Assembly: GCA_016281475.1 (NCBI GenBank)
Contig: JAEEIS010000049.1
Span: forward strand, 1 to 25,753
DNA from: Bacteroidales bacterium
Lineage (GTDB): Bacteria > Bacteroidota > Bacteroidia > Bacteroidales > P3
Direction: 5' to 3'
Length of the DNA: 25,753 bases
Part shown: positions 1 to 8,325 of the stretch, piece after piece
How positions within the stretch are numbered: position 1 is the first letter of the stretch
How the letters are laid out: the number at the start of each line of letters is the position of its first letter
Position numbers and translations under genes: made by a program
The notes under the pieces: model-generated
Told to the model about the DNA's origin: nothing
The model's database searches: none
What the model saw: the letters and a program-made list of their open reading frames with translations, nothing else

Positions 1-1160
1 GCGTTCTGGCAGATTTCGAGGCCAGAGGTGGCAACACCACCAGCGTTGACAGCCTTACCGGGGCCGAAGGGCACCTTGGCGGCCTGGATGGCGGCGATAG
101 CGGCGGGCTGGCAACCCATGTTGGAGACCTCGGCAACATACTTCACGCCATTGGCGAGGAGCATCTTGGCATCTTCCTCGGCGAGCTCGTTCTGGAAGGC
201 GCAGGGCATAGCGATGTCGCACTTCACAACCCAGCTCTTCTTGCCGGCGGTGAACTTGCACTGACCAGGGAATTTGTCGGCCATATCCTGAACTTTGTTG
301 CGGTTGGAGGCACGCATGACGAGCATGTAGTCAATCATCTCCTTGGTGATACCGTTCTCAATCTCGCAGACACCATCGGGACCGCTGATAGCAACGACCT
401 TGGCACCGAGTTCGACAGCCTTGGTGGCAGCACCCCAAGCAACATTACCGAAGCCAGAGAGGGCGATACGCTTGCCTTCCATCTTGTCATTCTGCTGTTT
501 CACCATGCGCTCGACATAGTAGATGGCACCGAAACCAGTGGCCTCGGGACGGATGAGGGAACCACCCCAGCCGTAGCTCTTGCCGGTCAAAGCACCAGTG
601 GAGTGCTCGCGGGCGAGTTTCTTGTAGGCACCATAGAGGTAGCCAATCTCACGGCCGCCGACTCCGACGTCACCAGCGGGGCTATCCTGATCGGGACCGA
701 TGTTGCGCCACAGCTCATACATGAAGGCCTGGCAGAAACGCATGATTTCAGCGTCGCTCTTTCCAACGGGGTCGAAGTCAGAACCACCCTTACCACCGCC
801 GAGAGGCAGCATGGTGAGGCTGTTCTTGAAAATCTGCTCGAAACCGAGGAACTTCAGCATGGAGACGTTCACAGCCTTGTGGAAGCGGAGACCACCTTTG
901 TAGGCACCGAGGGCGGCGTTGAACTGCACACGGTAGCCGAGGTTGGTGCAAACCTCACCCTTATCGTTGACCCAGGTCACGCGGAAGGTGAAGATACGGT
1001 CGGGCTCGACAATGCGCTCAACAATCTTGTTGGCCTCGAACTCGGGGTGTTTGTTGTATTCTTCCTCAATGGTCTCAAGAACCTCGCGAACAGCCTGCAA
1101 GTACTCGTTTTCGCCCGGATGTTTGGCTTCCAGGTTAGCCATAATTTCGTTTACTTTCAT
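1..1160 (-). CDS. gdhA: NADP-type glutamate dehydrogenase, 3' end outside the window
   Basis: This gene makes or breaks down glutamate by reversible reductive amination of 2-oxoglutarate, linking ammonium assimilation to the TCA cycle in the cytoplasm. The reading frame starts MKVNEIMANL at 1160 and stays open to the window edge, giving about 386 residues of a family usually near 445. I see the family signature PLGGGKGGSDFDPVGKSD (about 119-136, with the substrate-site lysine in GGGKGG), the Rossmann glycine motif GFGNVAWGAA, and the substrate-domain stretch NAGGVATSGLE near the truncated end. These fit the hexameric class I enzymes. A -7 box (1207-1214) lies about 47 bp upstream. The stop codon is not in the window. 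Confidence 0.95.
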   Translation of the reverse strand, partial: MKVNEIMANLEAKHPGENEYLQAVREVLETIEEEYNKHPEFEANKIVERIVEPDRIFTFRVTWVNDKGEVCTNLGYRVQFNAALGAYKGGLRFHKAVNVSMLKFLGFEQIFKNSLTMLPLGGGKGGSDFDPVGKSDAEIMRFCQAFMYELWRNIGPDQDSPAGDVGVGGREIGYLYGAYKKLAREHSTGALTGKSYGWGGSLIRPEATGFGAIYYVERMVKQQNDKMEGKRIALSGFGNVAWGAATKAVELGAKVVAISGPDGVCEIENGITKEMIDYMLVMRASNRNKVQDMADKFPGQCKFTAGKKSWVVKCDIAMPCAFQNELAEEDAKMLLANGVKYVAEVSNMGCQPAAIAAIQAAKVPFGPGKAVNAGGVATSGLEICQN

Positions 1161-1206
1161 GGTATTGAATAATTTATATTAAACAATGAGTTATTATTTG
1201 TGACAA

Positions 1207-1214
1207 CAAATGTA
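1207..1214 (-). promoter_or_regulatory. Bacteroidetes -7 promoter box for gdhA
   Basis: The minus strand reads TACATTTG, a match to the TAnnTTTG box. About 19 bp upstream the region is T-rich (TTTT in place of TTTG). It lies within a run of A and T homopolymers, at a suitable distance from the gdhA start. Confidence 0.5.
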
Positions 1215-1310
1215 CAACCTTTTTTTGATTAAAAAAAATTTTTTTTATATTATGTATCATATTTATCTGCACTCCACTGTATTACAGATAAATAAAAAAT
1301 ATGTTAATTC

Positions 1311-1335
1311 GGTGTGGCAACATCTTTGCCACACC
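1311..1335 (-). terminator. Hairpin after the alpha/beta hydrolase gene
   Basis: Perfect 10-bp inverted repeat (ggtgtggcaa / ttgccacacc) with a 5-nt loop. On the minus strand it is followed about 10 nt later by a T-rich run rather than an immediate U-tract, so termination may be weak. It lies between the hydrolase stop codon and the gdhA promoter and would separate the two transcripts. Confidence 0.5.
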
Positions 1336-1372
1336 AAACTGATTATTCGGCTAAAAGAAGAAACTAATAGAC

Positions 1373-2182
1373 CTATAAATAACAGGTTGTGACGAAGTTC
1401 GCCAAACGGGGACGCACATAGTCGCGTTCCTCGATATGCGACATGTGGGCCACATTGTCGAGCAGCAAAATCTCGGCATGGCGGGCCATCATTGCCTGCG
1501 CCAATGCCACCTCGAGCGAAATACGGGGGTCGTTTTTACCATAAATAAAAAGGGTGGGCACTTCGAGCCGCTGTAGGACATGCAGTCGCGAAGGCCGTTC
1601 TGCCATACCGCGCTGGGCCGCAATGATACTCTCGGCCTTGGTCTCCAGACACTGATCCTGGATGTCCTTAATCTCCTGATTCATCACCTCGCGCTTAGAC
1701 ACATCGAACAATGAGGGGATGAAACTGACAATGTAGCTGGCACGATTCTGGCACACTTGGTCGCAAGTCACCATACGCCTCTCCACCACAGCCTCACTGT
1801 CGGGAAGGGCGTGGGAATGCAGTAACCCAAGCCCTCTTAGCCTATGAGGGAAGAGGTCGGCAAAGGCAAGGGCAACATAGCCGCCCATCGAGTGGCCTAC
1901 CATCACACACTGCTCCACATGGGCATCGTCGAGCACCGCTTTGACGGCTCGGGCCATGAAATCCATCGAATGCACTTCGTAGAAACATTCGCTGTAGCCA
2001 TGCCCGGGCAGGTCAATGGTGATGACATGCATGGAACGCATGAAAGAAAGGACATACGAACTCCATATATCAAGATTCTGAAGATAGCCGTGAAGCAGTA
2101 CTAACGTCTGTTCATGCTCTCTTCCCTCATCGCGATAATGCAATGTATGTTCCTCAAATACTATAGTCTTATGCTGTTCCAT
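1373..2182 (-). CDS. Alpha/beta-fold hydrolase
   Basis: A 269-residue cytoplasmic serine hydrolase of the alpha/beta-hydrolase fold; the substrate cannot be read from sequence. The catalytic set is complete: an oxyanion-hole HG in LVLLHGYLQN (about 27-36), nucleophile Ser98 in the elbow GHSMGG, the acid Asp218 in YGKNDPR, and His246 in NVAHMSH. The segment ITIDLPGHGYS is also typical of the fold. No signal peptide is visible. The gene has its own probable promoter (2213-2243) and is followed by a hairpin, so it is probably transcribed alone. Similar proteins are often annotated as esterases or BioH/MenH-like enzymes, but nothing here picks one. Confidence 0.9.
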   Translation of the reverse strand: MEQHKTIVFEEHTLHYRDEGREHEQTLVLLHGYLQNLDIWSSYVLSFMRSMHVITIDLPGHGYSECFYEVHSMDFMARAVKAVLDDAHVEQCVMVGHSMGGYVALAFADLFPHRLRGLGLLHSHALPDSEAVVERRMVTCDQVCQNRASYIVSFIPSLFDVSKREVMNQEIKDIQDQCLETKAESIIAAQRGMAERPSRLHVLQRLEVPTLFIYGKNDPRISLEVALAQAMMARHAEILLLDNVAHMSHIEERDYVRPRLANFVTTCYL

Positions 2183-2212
2183 TGCCTATTAAATGTTACA
2201 ACTATCAAATGG

Positions 2213-2243
2213 CAAAATTACACTTTTTTTTCGAACTATCAAT
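2213..2243 (-). promoter_or_regulatory. Promoter of the alpha/beta hydrolase gene
   Basis: The minus strand has TAATTTTG (2213-2220, fits TAnnTTTG) and, 19 bp upstream, ATTG (2240-2243), a three-of-four match to the -33 TTTG. It lies in the 97-bp gap between the hydrolase start and the preceding gene's stop. Confidence 0.5.
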
Positions 2244-2279
2244 TATTTTTCTAAAAAAATGCAAAAACAACTTCCATTT

Positions 2280-5036
2280 TTAAAGAAAACGCACTGCTAC
2301 AGGGATTGGTGAGAGGCCTTTCTTATAGGCCATATTGCCATAGGCTGAAAGATGAATACGGTCAGCACCGATACCACAACCCACCAAGAAGTTTCGTATA
2401 GCCGTAGCACGCTTGAGCGACAAATCATAGGCTCTATCGTCGTCTGTCCCTTTGGCGTGTACTAGCAGTTCTATCTGGCATTTGGAGTGTTGCTGAACGA
2501 ATTGTGCAAGTGCTTTCAACTCCAGTTTGGCAAGCGGCAACAGTTGGGCGGTATTGTCGCGAAACTCCGTCAACGGAAGTGGTACTGGCTCTTTAAGTTG
2601 TTCCAGTGTATAACCTTCCAAAGTGGCCTTGTCCGACCCGCCATCCTCAATTATGAGCGTGGGAATATAGACCCAGTCCGCCTCGGCAATCAAGGCATAC
2701 GACATACCACAATAAAGCGGGAAGGACTGAAGGGAGTCTATTTGGTCTTCGTTTAAACGAAGAATAACACCTTGCTGTCTCGGTTCAACCAATCTGACAT
2801 TACGCAACACATCGAGATTGTCCGACATATCGACTGCCACTTGATGCCGACAGTCAGTGGTGTCGTGGTCTGTAGCAAAACTACGAAATGCGTTGACACT
2901 TCTCGGACTAGTGCCCGACAGGTAATAAATGCGACCTTCACCCTGTGCGAAACTGAGCGACCCCTCATCGAAAGCTCCATTCACCCCACGTCCCATATTG
3001 ACGGGCTTAGACCAATGCGTCCAATCCAAGAGGTCGGTACGGGTCACACGATAGATATCGCCATAGCCCAATCCGCCAGCATCGGTGACGTAATAGAGCG
3101 TGCGCATGTTGCGGCTGAGTATGGGGCTATGCTCACAATAGGGTGTGTTGATCCCAACACCAAGGTTGATTGCCTCCCATCGGTGTGGACCAGCAAAAGG
3201 AATAAAATAGATGTCGAATGCCGGAGCGTGATCGCCATGATAGTAACTGCCCGAGTGCTGGACATTCATTCCTCCTGGGCGGTCGGACACCAACAGCATT
3301 CCCGAATAGTCCTCCAGAATAAATGCATCCTGCTCTATACTGGGTGTGTTGATAGGTGACTCAAAGTGTTCGAGTATCCGCCAAAGGCTGTCAGACACTA
3401 TCTCCGCCGACCAGATGTCTCCTTCAATGCCCAGTAGCGCTTTTCGTCCTTCATCGTAGAAACTATAGGGCACAGCAGGTGTGTCGCAACCTTCAATGCG
3501 CACATCGCCCACACGCTGCCACTTAGCATGCTTGCCTATCCCGATCCGTCGGGCATAGCCGATGGCCGAATTGCTGTCTACCGTGTAGGAAAAGTAAACC
3601 GTGCCATCTGTAGGATGGGCCACAAGGTGTGTAATATCTTTAAGTGCCATCTCCAACCGTGCAGCTTTCGCACCGTTGTCTGACAGCAAGACGGCCAGTT
3701 CCGCATATTCAGCATTGCTGACATCCTCAAAACAGAGGTCAAATTTCTGCATACGACTACGTGCCGCTGCCCATTCCTTGTGTGCTATCTGATGTTGCAA
3801 AATGCGTTGCAGTGCCACAAATGCCACCTTGCGGCCCATAAGCAGACGGATATTGGTCTCCATCTGGTCATAATCAGCCTCCTGATAAGGCTGCGTGAGG
3901 TCTACCGAGTCAATAATTTTGGCCCGTGCCAAGTCGGAGCTCCAAGCCATCTTATACGGATAGTCGGGATGCGCCGCCGCAAACGAGCGTATGGGCTCCC
4001 CGTTGCCCTCCTCGGCATACCATTCGTAACAATGCCTGTACACGTCGGAATATTGTTCGTCGAGGGGAAACTGCGACAGGTATACTTGCTTGGCATGCTG
4101 GTTTCGCTCCTGCACCACCATATTGCGCAACCGCGCCAATGCCGAGTCGGCCATGGGGTCGTCGCTGTGATTTTTGGCATATTCCGCCAGCTCCTCGGGG
4201 GTAGTCAGCCTCCTAAAATCGTCCCTACGCAACTGATGCAGCCTGTCCAACGCATCCATATAATAGTCGCCACGGGGGTAGCGGTCCAAATAGTGCGAGA
4301 AAGCCTCCTCACTGCCCACACGACAGGCTTCCATATAGGCTATACGGCTCTTCTGCCTCATGGCCGCTTGCTGGATTACAGCGTTGGCGGGGAATGCTGC
4401 CACCGCAAAATCCACCGCAGCCTCACTGTCAAACCGCGACATGTACCTCGGTGCCAACCGCGCCAATTCCGCCTCGGCGGCCTCGGCCTCGGCCGTATTG
4501 GGATGTGTCAGGATGAAGGCGACATAACCCTCTATCGTGTTTTCGTTCTTGACCTGCTCGTATGCAACCGACAGACTCTTGGCCTGCAACCGTTTCACTA
4601 TCTCGGCATTGTTGGGAAATGCCTCAACGAATGCCGACACCTCCGCCTCGTCCATCTGCGGCACATGCGAGCGCACATATAGCACCGCCTGCGCCTCTAT
4701 GTCTTTCCGTTTCTGCCGTATGACAGGGATGGTGATACCTTTGCGGATGAGCTTCTGCACGTCGCGATAGCGTTTCTTGTCCTGCACCCATGCCGTATAC
4801 AGCACTTCGCTGCGCTCGGCATATCCCGCGGCAAGCGTGAGACTGGTGTACGGATTGTCCGTTTGCGAATAGAATGTCGCCAACTCCATCAGGTTCGCCA
4901 CGTTGTCGGGATTCTTTGCATACTCCTTGCTCAACTGGATATATTGGTCGCGATAGACCGACAGCACCGAGTCCGTCTGTCCCATCGCCACCTCGGCAAC
5001 GAGCACCGCCAACAGCAAAAACGCCACTCTCTTCAT
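2280..5036 (-). CDS. PorE-like OmpA-family protein with beta-propeller (PD40) repeats
   Basis: A 918-residue exported protein likely to sit in the periplasm and grip peptidoglycan. Residues 1-19 (MKRVAFLLLAVLVAEVAMG) are a signal peptide. About 20-440 is helical, with TPR-like spacing. About 470-770 looks like a WD40/PD40 beta-propeller, with blades such as SRNMRTLYYVTDAGG and DIYRVTR. A beta-rich linker follows, then an OmpA/Pal-type domain from about 840, with LSLKRATAIRNFL and GIGADRIHLSAYG. In the OmpA domain the usual GHTD motif is replaced by HAKGTDD. The order TPR, propeller, OmpA matches PorE of the T9SS; assignment to PorE is inference. It starts 4 bp after the preceding gene's stop, so they are likely co-transcribed. 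Confidence 0.75.
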   Translation of the reverse strand: MKRVAFLLLAVLVAEVAMGQTDSVLSVYRDQYIQLSKEYAKNPDNVANLMELATFYSQTDNPYTSLTLAAGYAERSEVLYTAWVQDKKRYRDVQKLIRKGITIPVIRQKRKDIEAQAVLYVRSHVPQMDEAEVSAFVEAFPNNAEIVKRLQAKSLSVAYEQVKNENTIEGYVAFILTHPNTAEAEAAEAELARLAPRYMSRFDSEAAVDFAVAAFPANAVIQQAAMRQKSRIAYMEACRVGSEEAFSHYLDRYPRGDYYMDALDRLHQLRRDDFRRLTTPEELAEYAKNHSDDPMADSALARLRNMVVQERNQHAKQVYLSQFPLDEQYSDVYRHCYEWYAEEGNGEPIRSFAAAHPDYPYKMAWSSDLARAKIIDSVDLTQPYQEADYDQMETNIRLLMGRKVAFVALQRILQHQIAHKEWAAARSRMQKFDLCFEDVSNAEYAELAVLLSDNGAKAARLEMALKDITHLVAHPTDGTVYFSYTVDSNSAIGYARRIGIGKHAKWQRVGDVRIEGCDTPAVPYSFYDEGRKALLGIEGDIWSAEIVSDSLWRILEHFESPINTPSIEQDAFILEDYSGMLLVSDRPGGMNVQHSGSYYHGDHAPAFDIYFIPFAGPHRWEAINLGVGINTPYCEHSPILSRNMRTLYYVTDAGGLGYGDIYRVTRTDLLDWTHWSKPVNMGRGVNGAFDEGSLSFAQGEGRIYYLSGTSPRSVNAFRSFATDHDTTDCRHQVAVDMSDNLDVLRNVRLVEPRQQGVILRLNEDQIDSLQSFPLYCGMSYALIAEADWVYIPTLIIEDGGSDKATLEGYTLEQLKEPVPLPLTEFRDNTAQLLPLAKLELKALAQFVQQHSKCQIELLVHAKGTDDDRAYDLSLKRATAIRNFLVGCGIGADRIHLSAYGNMAYKKGLSPIPVAVRFL

Positions 5037-5040
5037 AGGA

Positions 5041-5598
5041 CTAGAATGTCAAGCTTTTCAATATGGCGATAAATTCTTTCTCCATCTGCTTGTAGGTGTC
5101 CTTGGTGGTCTCCAGCCGGAACTCCACCACCGTGTTCTGCACCTTGAAATAGACCATCCTAAACTGGTAGTCCTTCTTATCCCGCACATTAGTGTATGCA
5201 CCCACATAGCCCATGCCGCCCGACTTGGGCAGCCCCAGACCTTCCGTATAGTCGGTCAGCGACTGGTAAGGCTCCTTGCTGTAGCGGTCGAAAACAAAGT
5301 CGAAGATGGGCGCGGTAAAATTCTTCCGCACATAGATGCGCAAAAACGGCAGCGTCGTGTCGCCCTTGGCTGCCACCACCTTGTCTGAGTAATAATAGAG
5401 ATAGCGCTGTGTGTTAGCATCCACCCGCTCGGTGTTCAGATATTTCCACTTGCTCGGGAAGGTGAACTTCACCTTAGTGCCAGGAATGGAGACTTGCGCC
5501 TGTGCCGAGCCGCCAAGCATCAATACCAAAAAAACTAAGGCCACTAGCCCACGCAGGCCACCCTTACTGTAAGATTTGGAGCTAAAACTGTTTTTCAT
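5041..5598 (-). CDS. Small secreted protein of unknown function
   Basis: A 185-residue protein I do not recognise. The N-terminus is basic and serine-rich, followed by a hydrophobic core (LVALVFLVLML) and an AQA-Q cleavage-like site near residue 35, so it is probably exported. The mature part begins VSIPGTKVKFTFPSKWKYL, a start resembling small PsbP/LpqN-like surface proteins whose fold opens with a beta strand and a P-W motif; that similarity is only impressionistic. The C-terminus has an amphipathic helix (KDTYKQMEKEFIAILKSL). It sits 7 bp after the glycosyltransferase and 4 bp before the PorE-like gene, which suggests a joint cell-envelope role. Confidence 0.7.
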   Translation of the reverse strand: MKNSFSSKSYSKGGLRGLVALVFLVLMLGGSAQAQVSIPGTKVKFTFPSKWKYLNTERVDANTQRYLYYYSDKVVAAKGDTTLPFLRIYVRKNFTAPIFDFVFDRYSKEPYQSLTDYTEGLGLPKSGGMGYVGAYTNVRDKKDYQFRMVYFKVQNTVVEFRLETTKDTYKQMEKEFIAILKSLTF

Positions 5599-5605
5599 AT
5601 TATAA

Positions 5606-6838
5606 TCACTTGTTTAATATTTGGTTATAAAAACTCATCAACTTATGTGTCAGCTGTTCTTTACTGTACTGCTCGGCTATGAGAGCAGCGGCGTTGCGAC
5701 CTATTTGTCGACGGAACTCCGGGTCGTCCACACACCGTTGCAGCTGTTCCACAAACCGTTCCGGCGTATCAGCAATCAGCACATCCTTGCCGTCAGTGCA
5801 GCCGATGCCCTCCGCGCCTATGCTGGTAGTCACCACCGCCTTGCCAACCGACATCGCCTCTATTATCTTCACCCGTATGCCGCTGCCGCTCAGCAGTGGC
5901 ACCACGTTAATCTGTTTGCTGGCAATGAAGTAGGCCGCGTCAGGCACCTCGCCCAGCACCTTCACCCCCTCAGTCTCAAGCTGGAGCAGTTCGTCGGGCA
6001 TCTTGCGGCCCGCCAGATACAGCGTCAGCTGCGGCATACGCTCATGCACCTTGGGCCATACCTGTTTGAGAAACCACTTCACCCCCTCCAAATTGGGCAT
6101 CCAGTCCATCGACCCGATGTGGAACATCGAATTGGGTTCCTCCCCCACCTGTATATCCGACTCCGGCACAATGCCAAACGGCATCGACAGCATCGGTCGG
6201 CGACATCCCATTTCGCGCAGTTGCCGCGCGTCGTTCTCCGTGATGCTCACCACGCCGTCGTAGTCGTTCAGATGCTCCCGCTCGTAGGCCGCCAACGTCA
6301 GCGACAGATGCTTCAGATACCACCTCTTCAGCGGGTTGCGCTCGCTCTGCGCCACCCGTCGCCATATCGTATGCTCCACATTGTGCGCCCTCAGTATCAC
6401 CTTCGCGCTGCTATGCTCGCGGACAACAGGCACGTAGGGGGTCATAAAGATACTTTCCACATGCACCACGTCAAACTCCTCCTCATCCAGCACCTGCGCC
6501 AATTTGCTGGCAAATGCCTTGCTGATAAAACGCTTCACATGGTACGACTCGCCACACAGCACCGCCACCCCCGCATCCAACGGATGGATGCCCAGGTCGA
6601 TATGCACCGCCTCAAAACGGGTGGCCTTGCGATAGGCCTCCGTCATCCTCCCCTCATTAGCGTGGCATCCGTCAGGCCGAGGCTTGTCATCCAGCACCGG
6701 ATGCTTGTCGCTGCACAGCGACAGCACCCTCACCTCGCACCCAGCCTCCAGCAGCCCCTGCGTGACGCTGTTCATCGCCAAGGTACCACCGTCGACAGGC
6801 GGATAAGGCGGTTTGTTGCAAAGCTGTAAGACCTTCAT
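5606..6838 (-). CDS. GT4-family glycosyltransferase
   Basis: Transfers a sugar from a nucleotide donor to an acceptor, probably in surface polysaccharide or glycoprotein-glycan synthesis; donor and acceptor cannot be read. I chose the start MKVLQLCNKPPYPPVDGG (410 residues) because it begins with the first Rossmann strand and has GGGGAA a few bases upstream. An in-frame ATG at 6886 would only add a 16-residue polar stretch. The N-domain has the glycine turn PPVDGGTLAM; the C-domain has a GT-B donor site, with LYLAGRKMP, VPLLSGSGIRVKIIEAM and GKAVVTTSIGAEGI, including the usual Glu in the IIEAM segment. There is no membrane segment. It lies 74 bp after the yitT-like gene and 7 bp before the small secreted protein. 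Confidence 0.88.
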   Translation of the reverse strand: MKVLQLCNKPPYPPVDGGTLAMNSVTQGLLEAGCEVRVLSLCSDKHPVLDDKPRPDGCHANEGRMTEAYRKATRFEAVHIDLGIHPLDAGVAVLCGESYHVKRFISKAFASKLAQVLDEEEFDVVHVESIFMTPYVPVVREHSSAKVILRAHNVEHTIWRRVAQSERNPLKRWYLKHLSLTLAAYEREHLNDYDGVVSITENDARQLREMGCRRPMLSMPFGIVPESDIQVGEEPNSMFHIGSMDWMPNLEGVKWFLKQVWPKVHERMPQLTLYLAGRKMPDELLQLETEGVKVLGEVPDAAYFIASKQINVVPLLSGSGIRVKIIEAMSVGKAVVTTSIGAEGIGCTDGKDVLIADTPERFVEQLQRCVDDPEFRRQIGRNAAALIAEQYSKEQLTHKLMSFYNQILNK

Positions 6839-6912
6839 CTTTCCCCAATTGCTTGATTGTTTGATTGTGCTATTGCTTAAACCCATTCAAGCGTTCACAC
6901 ATTCAATCAATC

Positions 6913-7860
6913 TTATTCTTCCACCGGCAGAGCCTTGAAACCCTTGCCCATAATCTCCGAACTCTCAATCACGTTCACGAAAGCCGTTGGGTCGAGGCGC
7001 CGCAGGTTGGCGCGCAGCTTCACAAAGTCGGCACGCTCCATCGTCACATAAATCATCTTACGCTCGGTGCCATTGTACAGGCCTTCGCCCGTGATGCAGG
7101 TGCCACCGCGGTGCATCTCGTTGAGGATATAGTCCTTCACCTCCTCCAGATGGTCGGTGACGATAAACGCCGTCTTGTAGCTCTTCGTGCCGTCCACCAC
7201 CAGGTCGATAACCTTGCTCTCCACATAGATGAGGATGATGGAATAGATAGGCAGACGGATGTCGCCAACGGCAATCAGCGTAGTCAGCGTGATGCAGCTG
7301 TCCACAATCAGCACCAGCGTACCCAGCGAAATCTTCGTGTACTTATGCAGAATCATCGAGATAATGTCGCTGCCGCCCGACGTGGCTCCGCTGCGGAATA
7401 TCATGCCGATAGCCACACCGTAGATAAGGCCCGCCACAATGGTGTTCAAAAAATAGTCAGGCACAAACCAGCCTCCTTCGTTGGTTATCTGCACCATCGA
7501 CAAGCCTTCTATCGGCTGCGCCACAATGGGACCGTCGTGTATCACGGGGTTGTAGCCCCACACATTCTCAAACAGCAAGGTAAACAGGAAGATCAAAATG
7601 GTCGAAATCACCGTCTTCACACCAAACTTAGGTCCCAATATCAGCGTGCCGATAATCAGCAGCGGAATATCCATGCAGATAGCATAGTAGGCGATTCTCC
7701 ACGGCCACAAGGTGTTCAACACGTTCGACAGACCATACGTGCCGCCAGGTGCCATAATATAGGGGTTCACAAACATCACGTCGCCCGCCGCAAACAGCGC
7801 GCTACCCAATACCAACAGCAGATAAGCTGTAAACTGCTGCTTAAAATCCTTTTTCTCCAT
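6913..7860 (-). CDS. YitT-family integral membrane protein (DUF161 + DUF2179)
   Basis: A 315-residue inner-membrane protein with about five or six hydrophobic segments in the first 210 residues, followed by a soluble C-terminal DUF2179 domain (about 225-300). Family marks are the N-terminal helix LLLVLGSALFAAGDVMFV, the loop APGGTYGLSNVL, and RSGATSGGSDIISMIL, the diagnostic G-rich motif. The C-terminal part has GLYNGTERKMIYVTM, as usual for DUF2179. The family's transport function is not well settled. It heads the four-gene run down to 2280 and has a good promoter (7937-7969). Confidence 0.92.
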   Translation of the reverse strand: MEKKDFKQQFTAYLLLVLGSALFAAGDVMFVNPYIMAPGGTYGLSNVLNTLWPWRIAYYAICMDIPLLIIGTLILGPKFGVKTVISTILIFLFTLLFENVWGYNPVIHDGPIVAQPIEGLSMVQITNEGGWFVPDYFLNTIVAGLIYGVAIGMIFRSGATSGGSDIISMILHKYTKISLGTLVLIVDSCITLTTLIAVGDIRLPIYSIILIYVESKVIDLVVDGTKSYKTAFIVTDHLEEVKDYILNEMHRGGTCITGEGLYNGTERKMIYVTMERADFVKLRANLRRLDPTAFVNVIESSEIMGKGFKALPVEE

Positions 7861-7936
7861 TTATTAAACCTTCTTTTTTATACATTGATTTGTCTAAAAA
7901 CACATTGCGCCATTTCTCCGCGCAATCTTAAAAGTA

Positions 7937-7969
7937 CAAAAGTACGAAAATATTTTCATTTACCACAAA
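7937..7969 (-). promoter_or_regulatory. Promoter of the yitT-like operon
   Basis: On the minus strand a -33 TTTG (7966-7969) is followed after 21 bp by the -7 box TACTTTTG (7937-7944). Both agree with the Bacteroidetes housekeeping consensus. The transcript would start roughly 70 bp before the ATG at 7860. Confidence 0.6.
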
Positions 7970-8004
7970 AATGAATTCAAACGCCCAAGGCAAACACATC
8001 AAAG

Positions 8005-8139
8005 GGAACTTCTATAAATTGTCTCGAAAAGACGCGACATTGAGAACTGTTGGCAAAAAATCAGTCATACTTTATACTAGAGCGTTTTTATTATTCAATT
8101 TTGTTCAATTTCTCGCCGTCAGGCGACAAAAATAGAACC
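8005..8139. repeat. Left copy of the composite palindromic repeat flanking the island
   Basis: This non-coding block contains, in order, ggaacttctataaat, a small stem (gtct cgaaaa gac), a tggcaaaaaatcagtca segment, ctagagcg, caattttgttcaatttctcg, the stem-loop tcgcc-gtca-ggcga (8113-8126), and aatagaacc. The same blocks occur in the same order on the opposite strand at 16868-17126. The left copy lacks about 120 bp that the right copy has. It looks like an intergenic repeat family or MITE-like element; no open reading frame is supported in it. Confidence 0.75.
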
Positions 8140-8162
8140 TACCTTATTGGAGAAAAATGTGC

Positions 8163-8211
8163 AAAATCCCCTAATTTTATTTGGCAATCTTGTATAAAAT
8201 CCCCAAATTTT
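8163..8211. repeat. Two 33-bp-spaced direct repeats of aaaatccccnaatttt
   Basis: aaaatcccctaatttt begins at 8163 and aaaatccccaaatttt at 8196, a spacing of 33 bp. They lie in the otherwise empty gap between the left flanking repeat and the ATPase stop codon. The spacing resembles the 32-bp repeats in front of the two ATPase genes, so this may be a relict promoter region of a third such gene. Nothing else is seen in 8212-8325. Confidence 0.5.
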
Positions 8212-8325
8212 CACCCACAAATTGTACTAGTCTAATCCTGCCCCCTATTTGTCCGCTTCTGCCCCGAAGAGCCATAGGCGGGTTCTATATCACCTCATCG
8301 ACATCATCTCCTACCGCTACCCTCG

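Noticed and set aside
603..1172. A 189-codon plus-strand reading frame
   Set aside because: Antisense to glutamate dehydrogenase, which has complete family motifs on the minus strand.
3780..4682. A 300-codon plus-strand reading frame
   Set aside because: Antisense to the PorE-like gene; His- and Arg-rich shadow composition without motifs.
5621..6829. A 402-codon plus-strand reading frame
   Set aside because: Antisense to the glycosyltransferase; rich in His, Arg and Gln, with no domain.
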